From the NCBI RefSeq assembly GCF_018332655.1, contig NZ_BOQL01000034.1, positions 1 through 64,000 on the forward strand: DNA of 64,000 nucleotides, given 5' to 3'. The translations under genes were made by a program, and so were the position numbers. The notes under the pieces were generated by a model. That model saw nothing but the letters and a program-made list of their open reading frames with translations, was not told the origin of the DNA and ran no database searches. The stretch comes from Actinoplanes auranticolor (lineage in GTDB: Bacteria > Actinomycetota > Actinomycetes > Mycobacteriales > Micromonosporaceae). Position 1 is the first letter of the stretch, and each line of letters starts with the position of its first letter. Below, piece by piece: positions 1 through 8,871 of the stretch.

Positions 1-1130
1 CCTGTTCCGGGACCGGTCGCGTCGGTCTGGGTGGCCGCCTGGTCGGCCGCTGCCCGGGTTGTCGGGTCCTGCGGGGCTGCTGCTCGTGCTGCCGGCCGGG
101 GGCGGGAGGTGCGGGTGGCGGCTGTCCACGGGTCGTCGCCCTCGCGGACCTCGTAGCCGGGCGGGGTGGCGCCGGCCGGCGCGCTCCTGCGGGTGGCCGC
201 CGACCACGCCTGGTCCGGCGTCGTCGTCGGGCGCGGCGGCGGCTTGCGGTGGGCCGACGTGCCGGTCGTGCCGGTCACGGTGGAGAAGGCCCGGAGCAGA
301 CCCGCCACCCCGCTGGCGAAGTCACCCGCCCCGGTCGCCAGGCGTTCCGCCTGCTCGGGAGTCGGGTTGCGCACCCCGGCGATCGCCCGGCAGATCGGGC
401 AGACACAACACTCCGCACTGCCCGTGGACCAGCCCCCGAACCGCGTGACACCCGCCCACAACTGCCGCCCGGCGGCCTGCCGCGCCTGCGCACCCAGCGA
501 GTCGAGCGTGTGCTGATAAGCTTCACGCCAGTCGAAACCCAGCTGATCACCACCGAATCCCCCGGCACCGCGGCCCTCTGCGCCCTCCGGACCGGAACTC
601 CACCAGCCGGCGCTCCGCGGATCCCCGCCTCCTGGACCAGCGCCTTGCGGCTCGCTGCCGCCCCGCGCACCCGCACTCTGCGATCCGTGTCCGCGCTCGG
701 CCGCGCCCGGCGCACCGGCCTCCGGCGCGCCGGTGGCAGATAGATCATCGGCACCGGAACCGGCTTCCCGCCGGTCGGCGGCATACTCGCTGCCCGCTCC
801 CCGCCAACCAGCGGCACGCTCTTCCCCCGCGCCCGAGCGAGCTCCCCGCCCACCCGCGGCACGCTCGCCGCCCGAGCCGGCCTCGCGCCGGTCGGTGGGA
901 TTGTCGGGGTCGGTGGGTTCGCTCGGCGGGGCCGGTGGGTTGTCCGGGGTGCCGCCCAGGAACTGGTCCATCAGGCCGGAGAGCTTGTCGGTCAGGCCGG
1001 TCAGGCCGGTCGCAGCGGCCGGGTCGCGGTCCTTCGGCGGGCCACCCAGGCCCGCCTGGGACGCCATGGCGAGCACCGTCGCGACCAGCTTCTCGGCCTC
1101 CTGGCGTGCCGTTCCTGTGGGCTCTGCCAT
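1..1130 (-). CDS. Hypothetical protein with Cys-rich CCVCPIC motif, cut by window edge
   Basis: The reading frame is open from an ATG at 1130 to the window edge, about 376 codons, so its C-terminus is missing. GGGGAG lies just upstream of the ATG. Residues 1-60 look helical. Residues 75-200 are low complexity, rich in Gly, Ala, Arg, Glu and Ser, with a repeated REAGSGG-like motif. A motif CCVCPICRAIAGVRNP follows at about residue 241. The two Cys pairs suggest a metal-binding knuckle, but I do not recognise the family with certainty. The gene lies 55 nt downstream of the SRPBCC gene on the same strand, so the two are probably co-transcribed. No function is assigned. Confidence 0.7.
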   Translation of the reverse strand, partial: MAEPTGTARQEAEKLVATVLAMASQAGLGGPPKDRDPAAATGLTGLTDKLSGLMDQFLGGTPDNPPAPPSEPTDPDNPTDRREAGSGGERAAGGRGARSGAGEERAAGWRGAGSEYAADRREAGSGADDLSATGAPEAGAPGAAERGHGSQSAGARGGSEPQGAGPGGGDPRSAGWWSSGPEGAEGRGAGGFGGDQLGFDWREAYQHTLDSLGAQARQAAGRQLWAGVTRFGGWSTGSAECCVCPICRAIAGVRNPTPEQAERLATGAGDFASGVAGLLRAFSTVTGTTGTSAHRKPPPRPTTTPDQAWSAATRRSAPAGATPPGYEVREGDDPWTAATRTSRPRPAARAAAPQDPTTRAAADQAATQTDATGPGT

Positions 1131-1185
1131 GTCCTGCTCCCCTGCTCGCGGCCGCGTGTGCGGCGCGGCCGGACGTGCTGCCCGG

Positions 1186-1638
1186 CTACGCCTTGGCGAG
1201 GCTCTCGACGCGGCGCTTGAGCTCCTTCAGCGCCGTGTCCATGATCATTTTCTCGGCCTTGCGGCGGAACATGCCGAGCATGCCGATGGAGAGCTCCACC
1301 TCCAGCATGTACGTCACTGTCGTGGTTCCGTCGCCGTTGTCGGCCAGGTCATACGAGCCGTTCAGGGTGCGCTGCATCTTCGAGGGGGCGACCAGGTGCC
1401 ACTCGATGCGCGACAGGTCCTCCGCGTACGCGTAGTCCAGCGTGTAGTCGTCGGCGAGCGGTCCCGCGTCGATGACGAACCGGACCTGGGCGGCGTACCC
1501 GTCCTCGTACTCCTCGAGCACCTCGACCTGTTTCATCGCGTCCGCCCACTCGGGGTAGCGCGGAAAATCGCAGATCACCGCGGCCACCTGAGCGAGGGGC
1601 GCATGGACCTGGATCGACTGCGTCGAGGTGTCCGCCAT
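1186..1638 (-). CDS. SRPBCC (START-like, polyketide cyclase/dehydrase) family protein
   Basis: This 150-residue protein begins MADTSTQSI, and the start at 1638 is where similarity to the family begins. The pattern APLAQVAAVICDFPRYPEWA near the N-terminus and LKELKRRVESLA at the C-terminus is typical of small single-domain SRPBCC proteins. These form a hydrophobic ligand cavity under a long C-terminal helix. The ligand is unknown. A longer frame extends upstream to 1875 but runs into the divergent sensor-kinase promoter, so it was not chosen. It is the likely counterpart of mycobacterial Rv2185c, recalled from memory, which begins the syntenic block. Confidence 0.85.
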   Translation of the reverse strand: MADTSTQSIQVHAPLAQVAAVICDFPRYPEWADAMKQVEVLEEYEDGYAAQVRFVIDAGPLADDYTLDYAYAEDLSRIEWHLVAPSKMQRTLNGSYDLADNGDGTTTVTYMLEVELSIGMLGMFRRKAEKMIMDTALKELKRRVESLAKA

Positions 1639-1933
1639 GGCTCGCAGGCTACCCGGTACGAGCCCGCATCCGGGCCACCGGGCACCGCCCGGCGCGGACC
1701 CGTTCCGGCCCGCCGCGGACCCCTCGGCCGCCCCGCGGCCCGGCGCCGGACCGCCGGGCCCGGCCACACCGGTCTGCCCCATGCAATCAGGCCGTTCTCG
1801 GCGGGAGCGACGGTCCGGGCCATGCACGGACCTACGACCGGAACCTCTTGATCCTGCTCCTGACCTTGCGGGCACCGATCTCCGCCGGGTCGCGGATGCG
1901 CTGCTGTCAGGGGGTACGGCTACGATCCGTCAC

Positions 1934-3619
1934 GTGCCAGCCTCAGCCAGCGTCCCCGCGCGCGTCCATCCGCTCGCGGTGGCGGCCCGCCTCATCGTGC
2001 TCGCCCTGGTCGCGGCGCTCACGCTCATCGCCACCCGGGATCCCGGTCAGCTCCGCTGGATCGCGTTGCTGCTGGTCGCAGCCCTGCCGGCGTTCTTCGC
2101 CCCGGACCACCGGATCGCCGCGCCGATCGGGCGCTTCGCCGAGGCCGCGGTCGTCGGCCTGGCCGCCGGGTCCGTCGCCGTGGCTGCGAACGGGACCATC
2201 GCCGCCGGCTTCGGCGCCGAGGCGATCCTGCCGTACCTCGTCGTTCCGCTGCTCACCGCCGGGCTGCAACGCCGGGCCACCGAGGGCGCCGCGCTGCTGG
2301 GGGTCGCGACCGTCGCGATGGTCGCCGGCGGGCTCGTGGTCGGCGACGGCGACACGGTCATCCTGCAACCCGGCTATCTCGCCGCGTGCGGGCAGTGGCT
2401 GGTCCTGGGCGCGATCATCACCTTCGCGGCCGACACCATGCGCCAGCTCATGACCCCGGTGGAGAACAAACCGCAGCCGTACGCGGAAGCGACCCGCCTG
2501 CTGACCCAGCTGCGCAGCGTCGCCCGGTCGCTGCCCGGCGCCACGCTCGACCCCGGCGGCATCTCCGAGCATCTGCTGGAGGAGCTCCGCCAGGTCGCCC
2601 CCGGTCACCGCGCCGCCGTGCTGTCCGCCAGCGGTGGCGGGCGGCTGGTCGTGCTGGCGCAGACCGGCGCCGAACGGGTCGACTGGGAGGTCACCCTCGA
2701 CGCCGACTCGGCGATCGCCGACGCGTGGGCCTCGCAGCAGCCGCAGACCGCTTCGCGCTCGCAGGCCCGGTCGCATCAGGGCGGGGACGCCTCGTCGCTG
2801 GTCGTGCCGCTGGTCGCCGGGGTGCGCACGATCGGCCTGGTGATCCTCGAGGCCGACGTGCCCAGCGCGTACCCGTCGGCGGTCGTCGCCCAGGTCACCG
2901 AGGTGACCGGCCCGGCCGCGCTGCGGCTGGAGGCCGCGCTGCTCTTCGACGACGTGCGGTCGCTGGCGACCAATGAGGAGCGTCAGCGGCTGGCCCGGGA
3001 GATCCACGACGGGGTGGCGCAGGAGCTGGTCATGGTCGGGTACGGCATCGACAACGCCCAGGCGACCCTGCCCGAGGGCGCCGACGAGACGGCCGAGGAG
3101 CTGCGCACGCTGCGCGGCGAGGTCACCCGGGTGATCACCGAGCTGCGGCTGAGCCTGTTCGAGCTGCGTTCCGAGGTGGATCGCAACGGCGGCCTGGCCG
3201 CGGCCATCGCCGAGTACGCCCGCACCCTGGGCACGTCGGCCGGGCTGCGGGTGCACTTCACGTTCGACGAGTCCACCGCCCGGCTGCCCGCCGCGACGGA
3301 GGCCGAGCTGCTGCGCATCGCCCAGGAGGCGATCACCAACGCCCGCAAGCACGCCGGCGCGTCCAATCTGTGGGTCACGTGCACCGTCGACCCGCCGTAC
3401 GCGCAGATCGAGGTCACCGACGACGGCAAGGGATTCGCCGATGACCGCCCGGACGGCCGCTACGGCCTTGCGATCATGGCCGAGAGGGCGGAACGTATCC
3501 GGGGCCGACTGGAGATCCGGCCGCGACACCCCAGCGGGACAACCGTTGCGGTAGTGCTCGGAACCTCCGCTCGGCGCGATAGCGTGCGGGATAGCGTTTC
3601 CGCACCAGAAGGGGAGTAA
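1934..3619 (+). CDS. Membrane sensor histidine kinase, DesK/NarX-type
   Basis: The protein has 561 residues. Residues 10-150 contain five or six membrane segments. A GAF-like region follows at about 170-330, then a HisKA_3 dimerisation domain with the phospho-acceptor H in LAREIHDGVAQELV near residue 357. The HATPase domain at about 454-550 shows an N box (ITNARKHAG) and a G box (DDGKGF). It should autophosphorylate and pass phosphate to the response regulator 7 nt downstream. The signal is unknown. GTG 1934 was chosen because TACGAT (1921-1926) ends 7 nt before it, suggesting a leaderless transcript. An in-frame ATG at 1628 overlaps the divergent gene and lacks family-like sequence. Confidence 0.88.
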   Translation: MPASASVPARVHPLAVAARLIVLALVAALTLIATRDPGQLRWIALLLVAALPAFFAPDHRIAAPIGRFAEAAVVGLAAGSVAVAANGTIAAGFGAEAILPYLVVPLLTAGLQRRATEGAALLGVATVAMVAGGLVVGDGDTVILQPGYLAACGQWLVLGAIITFAADTMRQLMTPVENKPQPYAEATRLLTQLRSVARSLPGATLDPGGISEHLLEELRQVAPGHRAAVLSASGGGRLVVLAQTGAERVDWEVTLDADSAIADAWASQQPQTASRSQARSHQGGDASSLVVPLVAGVRTIGLVILEADVPSAYPSAVVAQVTEVTGPAALRLEAALLFDDVRSLATNEERQRLAREIHDGVAQELVMVGYGIDNAQATLPEGADETAEELRTLRGEVTRVITELRLSLFELRSEVDRNGGLAAAIAEYARTLGTSAGLRVHFTFDESTARLPAATEAELLRIAQEAITNARKHAGASNLWVTCTVDPPYAQIEVTDDGKGFADDRPDGRYGLAIMAERAERIRGRLEIRPRHPSGTTVAVVLGTSARRDSVRDSVSAPEGE

Positions 3620-3626
3620 CCCGAGC

Positions 3627-4295
3627 ATGTCGACCAGTCCGATGCCGACGACCCGCACCAAGGTGCTGCTCGTCGACGATCACGACCTGATCCGTAAGGG
3701 GCTGCGGCACGCGTTCGAGCGGGACCGGCAGTTCGAGGTCGTCGGTGAGGCGGCCACGGCCGCCGAAGCAGTCCGGCAGGCCGGTGCTTTGCAGCCCGAC
3801 GTGGTCATCATGGACCTGCGGCTGCCCGACGGCAGCGGCCTCGAGGCCACCCGCGCGCTGCGCAAGAACAACGCCAACATGGGCATCGTGGTGCTCACCA
3901 TGTACGCGGGCGACGACCAGCTCTTCGGCGCGCTCGAGGCCGGGGCCAGCGCATTCGTGCCCAAAACGGCCCCCGCCGACGAGGTGGTGGCGGCCGCGCG
4001 GCACGCCGCCTCGGCACCGAGCGCCTTCACCGCGGCGGACCTCGCCGAGGCCATGAAGCGGCGCCTGGCGCCGTCGGGTCCGCAGCTCTCGCCCCGCGAG
4101 GGACAGGTGCTGCGCCTGCTGGCCGACGGTATGAGCGTCGCCGGCATCGCCAAGCAGCTGTTCGTCAGCGAGTCCACGGCCAAGACCCACATCTCGAAAC
4201 TGTACGAGAAGCTGGGCGCGGCGAACCGGGCCCAGGCGCTGATGACGGCGCTGCGGCTGGGTCTGCTCGAGGCTCCGGACGCTCCCAAGTTCTGA
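3627..4295 (+). CDS. NarL/FixJ-family response regulator
   Basis: The protein has 222 residues. The receiver domain shows the acidic pocket VDDHD at residues 16-20, the phospho-acceptor Asp in VVIMDLRLP near residue 63 and the conserved Lys in FVPKTA near 113. A LuxR-type helix-turn-helix (SPREGQVLRLLADGMS, then KTHISKLYEKL) occupies about 148-205. A strong ribosome site, AGAAGGGGAG, overlaps the kinase stop codon 7 nt upstream, so kinase and regulator form one operon. The pair is followed by a clear terminator. The regulon is not visible here. Confidence 0.92.
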   Translation: MSTSPMPTTRTKVLLVDDHDLIRKGLRHAFERDRQFEVVGEAATAAEAVRQAGALQPDVVIMDLRLPDGSGLEATRALRKNNANMGIVVLTMYAGDDQLFGALEAGASAFVPKTAPADEVVAAARHAASAPSAFTAADLAEAMKRRLAPSGPQLSPREGQVLRLLADGMSVAGIAKQLFVSESTAKTHISKLYEKLGAANRAQALMTALRLGLLEAPDAPKF

Positions 4296-4307
4296 TCTGC
4301 TCACGGC

Positions 4308-4344
4308 ATCCGCCCGTCACCCTCGCTGAGGGTGGCGGGCGGAT
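4308..4344 (+). terminator. Intrinsic terminator after the two-component operon
   Basis: ATCCGCCCG and CACCCT pair with AGGGTG and CGGGCGGAT around a 5-nt loop, giving a stem of about 15 bp with one mismatch. A short T-containing tract follows. It lies 12 nt after the response-regulator stop. Confidence 0.8.
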
Positions 4345-4823
4345 CTGTCTTTCCGGGCATGGAAGTGGCATCTTGGGCGTTTCCGGGCGCTACTTATTTT
4401 CAGCCCTATCGAGCTAGGGCGGCTTCACCGGGGTGGGCGATATGTCTACTCAATTGATGGGTGGAGTGGTGGGGGTTCGGCGTGGGGTCGGATGGGGCCG
4501 GTGCGTTGCTACGGGACGGCCGGGTCGCGCTGGACGGTGGCGGGCCGGGCGGATGCGCTCGGGTTGGGCCTCCCGCGGAGGGCGACGCGCCGGGCGGTGA
4601 CGACCATGTTCAGCATCAGGCACGGCCGGCGGTCAGCCGACGGGCGGCGAGGTAGGCCCCCGAGGCGCGGCGCGACGAGGAAGCGGTAAAGCAGGGCGTA
4701 CGGCCCACGGCGCGGATCAGCGGCGGTGAGGGCGAGCCGCTGGCGACCCGGTGAGTCCCATCACCGCCGTGGAGGTACAGATTCCCAGGTCAGGACGCAT
4801 GGCCGGGGATCGGGTCGGCCACT
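4345..4823. other. Intergenic stretch without a convincing gene
   Basis: About 480 nt lie between the response-regulator terminator and the 3' end of the thioredoxin-like gene. Short open frames at 4461-4689 have no ribosome site and no recognisable protein. A small palindrome, GCCCTA-N6-TAGGGC, lies at 4403-4420 in a locally AT-richer patch (4390-4460). I see no tRNA or known RNA fold. Confidence 0.5.
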
Positions 4824-5585
4824 TCAGGCGGCGGGGAGCAGTTCGCCGAGCACGGCGATGAGTTGCGCCTTCCCCGGTACGCCGGTGGCGCGCTTGGCGA
4901 CCCGGCCTTCGGCGTCCAGGACCAGCAGCGTGGGGGTACGCCAGATGCCCAGCGCGCGAACCGCGTCCAGGTGGCTCTCGGCGTCCACCTCGACGTGCCG
5001 CACGCCGGGGAGCAGGTCGGCGACCTCGCCGCTGACCCGCCGGACGGCCCGGCACGGCGCGCAGAAGGCCGACGAGAACTGCAGCAGCGTGGCCTGGGCG
5101 GGCTCGACCCCCAGTTGCGCCAGCAGGGCAGGATCGATCCACTGACCGGCGGCCCCGGCATCCGCGGCCCCGATCTCCCCCGCCCCAACGTCACGCCCAC
5201 CCGAGCCGTCATTCCCAGGCGGAACAGCGCCACGCCCACCCGAGCCGGCCTCACGCCCAGAAGAGCCGGCATCGGGCCCACCCGAGCCGGCATCGAGCTC
5301 AGAAGAATCAGCGTCGCGCCCACCCGAGCCGGCCTCACGCCCAGAAGAGCTGGCGACATGGCCCGCCGCCACGCCTGCGGCCGACCGCTCAGCAGCCGCC
5401 CCCGGCGCAGCCGGGCCCGATCCCCCATCGACCACCGTGGCAAAAGCCGTCGTGCCCGGCGCGACCGAGCCCGCCACCGGACCCGCCGCCGGGACGAACC
5501 GGCCATCGGTCCGGCGCCGCCACAACCCGGCCACCGTGCCCAGCACGAGCACCGCCGCGACGACGATCAGCCCGGTGGTCTCCAT
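4824..5585 (-). CDS. Membrane-anchored thioredoxin-family protein with low-complexity linker
   Basis: The protein has 253 residues. An N-terminal membrane helix (TGLIVVAAVLVLGTVAGL) is followed by a Gly/Ser/Ala/Asp-rich linker at about residues 40-150. The thioredoxin domain at about 155-250 carries the active site FCAPCRAV and the cis-Pro segment RTPTLLV. It likely performs thiol-disulfide exchange at the outer face of the membrane. The linker holds imperfect repeats of the type GREAGSGGRDA and SSELDAGSGG, making the protein longer than the roughly 150-residue relatives I would expect. It is followed 42 nt upstream on the same strand by the ABC exporter gene and may be co-transcribed. Confidence 0.87.
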   Translation of the reverse strand: METTGLIVVAAVLVLGTVAGLWRRRTDGRFVPAAGPVAGSVAPGTTAFATVVDGGSGPAAPGAAAERSAAGVAAGHVASSSGREAGSGGRDADSSELDAGSGGPDAGSSGREAGSGGRGAVPPGNDGSGGRDVGAGEIGAADAGAAGQWIDPALLAQLGVEPAQATLLQFSSAFCAPCRAVRRVSGEVADLLPGVRHVEVDAESHLDAVRALGIWRTPTLLVLDAEGRVAKRATGVPGKAQLIAVLGELLPAA

Positions 5586-5627
5586 GCCGCCAACTCTGGC
5601 ACGCCCGGCACTCGGCCGCGATGTGAC

Positions 5628-7643
5628 CTACGACGCCGACTGGTACGCACTCGCCTGCAACGAGAACAGCTGCGCGTAGATCCCCTCGGCCGCCATCAGC
5701 GTCTCGTGGTCGCCCTCCTCCACCACCGCGCCGTGGTCCAGGACGAAGATCCGGTCCGCTTCCCGGACGCTGGCCATCCGGTGGGTGATCAGCACGACGG
5801 TACGGCCCGCGGCCAGCTCCCGGAGCCGCTGGTAGACGTCGTGCTCGGCGCGGGCGTCGAGGTTCGCGGTCGGTTCGTCGCAGATCAGCAGCGGGGCGTC
5901 GCGGTAGAACGCCCGGCTGACCGCGAGCCGCTGCCACTGCCCGCCGGAGAGGTCGGCGCCGTCGGTGAAGTGCCGGGACAGCAGCGTGTCGTACTGGCGG
6001 GCGAGTTCCATCACGAAGTCGTGGGCGTCGCCGGCCCGGGCCGCGCCGAGCACCCGTTCCGGTTCGACGCTGTGGTCGTACCGTCCGATGGTGATGTTGG
6101 CCCGCGCGGAGAGCGGCCACCGGGTGGGTTCCTGCATGACGACCGCGACCTGGCCGCGGACGGTCTCCGGGTCGTAGCGGGTCAGGTCGACGCCGTCCCA
6201 GGTGATGCTGCCGCTCTGCGGCTGGAAGAGCCCGGCCAGCAGGCCGGCCAGCGTGGACTTGCCCGACCCGTTCTCGCCGACCAGCGCGACGATCTCGCCG
6301 CGGCGCAGCGTCATACTGACGTCGCGGACAGCCGGGCGTTCGGCGTCGGGATAGCTGAACGTGACGCCGTCGAGCCGGATGTCGCGGGACAGCGCCGGCA
6401 CGGCGGCGCCGGAGGTCGATTCGGTACGGGTCAGGGACAGGTCACAGAATCCCTGGAAGTCGGCGAAGTACAGGCCCTGCTCGAAGACCCGGTTGGCGCT
6501 GTGCGCGAGCTCGGTGAGCTTGCCGATCCCCATGCTGATCGCGTACGCGGCCGCGCCGCCGACCGCCAGCTCCATCCGTCCGGTCCACAGCAGCCAGAGC
6601 AGCGTGACGTAGGTGAGCCCGGTGGCCACGCTGCTCAGCGCGGTGCCGGCCAGGTTGGTGCGGACCTGCCGGGTGGTGATCCGGATCTCCTCGTTGGTGG
6701 AGACGGCCAGCAGCCGCCGCACCTCGGCCAGCAGGTACTCCCGCACGGTGAACGCGCGCAGCTCGGGCGCGGGCTCGCGGGCGGCGAGCAGCTCGGCGAG
6801 CATCCGCTGACGCCGCCAGACAGCGATGAGCCGCAGCATCCGCCGGTACCGCAGCCGGGCGGAGCGCACGGCCGCCCACCCGATCGGCAGCACGGCCAGC
6901 ACGAGCAGCGGCAACAGGACCGGGTGCAGCACCGCGAGCACACCCGCCGCCGCGGCCAGGCCGATCAGGTTGGTGCCGAGCTCGATGGCCCGGTCGACGA
7001 GCTGCTGAGCGGCGTCGATGCCCCGGTCCCGGGCCCGTTCCATGGCGTCGCGCCAGCCGGGGTCGTCGAAGGTGGACAGGTCGACGCGGGTGGTCAGATC
7101 GAGCAGCCGCATCTGGGCGGCCTGCGAGACCTTGGGAGACAGCCGGCCGTTGGCCGCCGCACCGGCCGAGGTGAGCACGCTGCGGACGACGGCCGAGCCG
7201 ACGAGCAGGAGCAACGAGGGTACGGCGGCCCGTACGCGTTCGGGCGTCGGCCCGTCCCGCAGCAGCCCGTCGAAGACACCGACGACGCTGATGAGCCCCA
7301 CCGCGCTGGCCACTCCCGCGGAGAGCTGGAGCGCCACCACGGCGATGGTCGTCCGGCGGCTCGCCTGCCAGGCCAGCGACCAGGCGGACCGCAACAGCCG
7401 GGGCAGCCGCCGGAGCATCCGCAGGAACGTGGTGTTGGCGGCCTCTTCGGTGCTGGTCAGCCAGTACGGCAGCGCGAGCTCAGCATCGTCGGACCACTCA
7501 CCGTCCCCACCGGAGTCCTGCCCGACGTTCGGCACCCGCCCGTCACCGGGCCCGGCTCCCCCGGGCCCCGGCGCGGCCGGTTCGGTCTCCTCCTTCGGCG
7601 GGTCCTGCTGCTGGATGGCGTCCTGCCGGATGGCGTCCTGCAT
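5628..7643 (-). CDS. ABC transporter, fused permease and ATPase (exporter type)
   Basis: The protein has 671 residues. Residues 1-60 are hydrophilic and start with a tandem QDAIRQDAIQQQ, the result of a 15-bp duplication. Six membrane helices occupy about 100-370. The nucleotide-binding domain has Walker A GENGSGKST near 453, the signature LSGGQWQR near 561, Walker B LLICDEPT near 585 and a switch His in ITHR. One fused half-transporter works as a homodimer. The substrate cannot be read from the sequence. GGGAG lies 7 nt before the ATG. It lies between the thioredoxin gene and the mannosyltransferase gene, all on the minus strand. Confidence 0.9.
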   Translation of the reverse strand: MQDAIRQDAIQQQDPPKEETEPAAPGPGGAGPGDGRVPNVGQDSGGDGEWSDDAELALPYWLTSTEEAANTTFLRMLRRLPRLLRSAWSLAWQASRRTTIAVVALQLSAGVASAVGLISVVGVFDGLLRDGPTPERVRAAVPSLLLLVGSAVVRSVLTSAGAAANGRLSPKVSQAAQMRLLDLTTRVDLSTFDDPGWRDAMERARDRGIDAAQQLVDRAIELGTNLIGLAAAAGVLAVLHPVLLPLLVLAVLPIGWAAVRSARLRYRRMLRLIAVWRRQRMLAELLAAREPAPELRAFTVREYLLAEVRRLLAVSTNEEIRITTRQVRTNLAGTALSSVATGLTYVTLLWLLWTGRMELAVGGAAAYAISMGIGKLTELAHSANRVFEQGLYFADFQGFCDLSLTRTESTSGAAVPALSRDIRLDGVTFSYPDAERPAVRDVSMTLRRGEIVALVGENGSGKSTLAGLLAGLFQPQSGSITWDGVDLTRYDPETVRGQVAVVMQEPTRWPLSARANITIGRYDHSVEPERVLGAARAGDAHDFVMELARQYDTLLSRHFTDGADLSGGQWQRLAVSRAFYRDAPLLICDEPTANLDARAEHDVYQRLRELAAGRTVVLITHRMASVREADRIFVLDHGAVVEEGDHETLMAAEGIYAQLFSLQASAYQSAS

Positions 7644-7722
7644 CGACGGCTCCCGTCCCGTGGGCTCTCAGCCGTTCCTACGCCCACCGAACGCACTGTG
7701 TCCATCCGTATACCAGGAGTGA

Positions 7723-8871
7723 TTACTCATTCACGCCACTTCGGGCACCCCGCTCCAGCAGCTCGGTCAGCTGAGCCGCCTTGGTCTCCCAGCGCCATTC
7801 CTGCTCCACCCAGGCCCGGCCGGCCGCGCCCATCGCCCGGGCCCGCGCCGGGTCGGCCAGCAGCTCCGCCAGCCGGCCGGCGATCGCCGGCACGTCGCTG
7901 CCGCCGACCACATAGCCCGTCTCGCCCTCGCGGACCGCGTCCGGCGCTCCCCCGGAGTCACCGGCCAGCACGGGCAGGCCGGTCGCCGAAGCCTCCAGGT
8001 AGACGATGCCGAGCCCTTCCACGTCCAGGCCGGCGTTGCGGGTGCGGCACGGCATCGCGAACACGTCGCCGGCCGCGTAGTGCTCCGGCAACTCCTCCCA
8101 GCGGACCGAGCCGGTGAACACCACGTCCGGCTCGACGCCCTCGGCCCGGGCGAGGGCCTGCAGCTTGTCGCGGTACGGCCCGCCGCTCACGATCAGCAGG
8201 GCCGCGCCCGGGACCCGGCGGCGGATCGTGGGCAGCGCGCGAATCAGCGTGTCCTGGCCCTTGCGCGGGACCAGCCGCGACACACAGACGATGACCGGCC
8301 GGTCGCCGAGACCGTGCCGGGCACGCACCTGCGCCCCGTCCACCCCCGGGTGGTACGCGTCGACGTCCACCCCCGGCGTCAGGCGCTCCAGCGCGGTCAG
8401 CCCGTGCAGCGCCCGGTCCAGGCGCACCCGCTGGTACTCCGTCAGGTACGTGATCACGTCGTTGCCCCGGGCGATACGGCGCAGCAGCTGACGCGCCCCG
8501 GGCAGCGCGGCCCAGCCGATCTCGTGGCCGTGGGTCAGCGACACCGCCCGCTCGATGCCCGCCCGCCGGCGCAGCCCGTCCGCGAGCAGCCCCAGCGGGG
8601 CACCCGCCCCGAACCAGACGCTGTCGCAGCCGTGCGACCGGGCGATCTCGGCGGCCCGCCGGGCGACGGCCGGGGTCGGCAGCAGCACCCCGGTCTCCTC
8701 GCGGACGACCTCGAAGGGCTGCTCGGCGTCGAAGGCCCCCGCGCCCTTCCAGGTGGACGCGTAGGCCACCACCGAACCGGGCGGCCGGCGCACGGCGAGG
8801 TTGTGCACGAACTGCTGGATGCCACCCGGGCGCGGCGGGAAGTCGTTGGTGATCAGCAGCGTGCGGCCCAT
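7723..8871 (-). CDS. pimB: GT4 glycosyltransferase, PimB'-like phosphatidylinositol mannoside mannosyltransferase
   Basis: The protein has 382 residues with the GT-B, family 4 layout. The N-terminal domain begins LLITNDFPPRPGGIQQFV. The C-terminal domain carries SRLVPRKGQDTLIRALP and a donor-binding ExxGxxxxE-type stretch (GLGIVYLEASATGLPVLA). This matches mycobacterial/corynebacterial PimB', which adds the second mannose to PIM1 using GDP-mannose at the cytoplasmic membrane. The assignment to PimB' over another GT4 rests on this motif set and the Rv2188c-like gene order. Its ATG shares one base with the stop of the upstream M48 gene (TGATG), and GGGGAA lies 7 nt before it, so translation is likely coupled. 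Confidence 0.8.
   Translation of the reverse strand: MGRTLLITNDFPPRPGGIQQFVHNLAVRRPPGSVVAYASTWKGAGAFDAEQPFEVVREETGVLLPTPAVARRAAEIARSHGCDSVWFGAGAPLGLLADGLRRRAGIERAVSLTHGHEIGWAALPGARQLLRRIARGNDVITYLTEYQRVRLDRALHGLTALERLTPGVDVDAYHPGVDGAQVRARHGLGDRPVIVCVSRLVPRKGQDTLIRALPTIRRRVPGAALLIVSGGPYRDKLQALARAEGVEPDVVFTGSVRWEELPEHYAAGDVFAMPCRTRNAGLDVEGLGIVYLEASATGLPVLAGDSGGAPDAVREGETGYVVGGSDVPAIAGRLAELLADPARARAMGAAGRAWVEQEWRWETKAAQLTELLERGARSGVNE

Noticed and set aside
1943..3661. 572-codon minus-strand frame opposite the sensor kinase
   Set aside because: The kinase has H, N and G boxes in the plus frame. The minus frame has no domain and no ribosome site.
4461..4689. Two overlapping short frames in the gap after the response regulator
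   Set aside because: No ribosome site, no recognisable protein, atypical composition.
4863..8117. 1,084-codon plus-strand frame
   Set aside because: It lies opposite the thioredoxin, ABC exporter and glycosyltransferase genes, all of which have intact motifs. The plus-strand protein has none.
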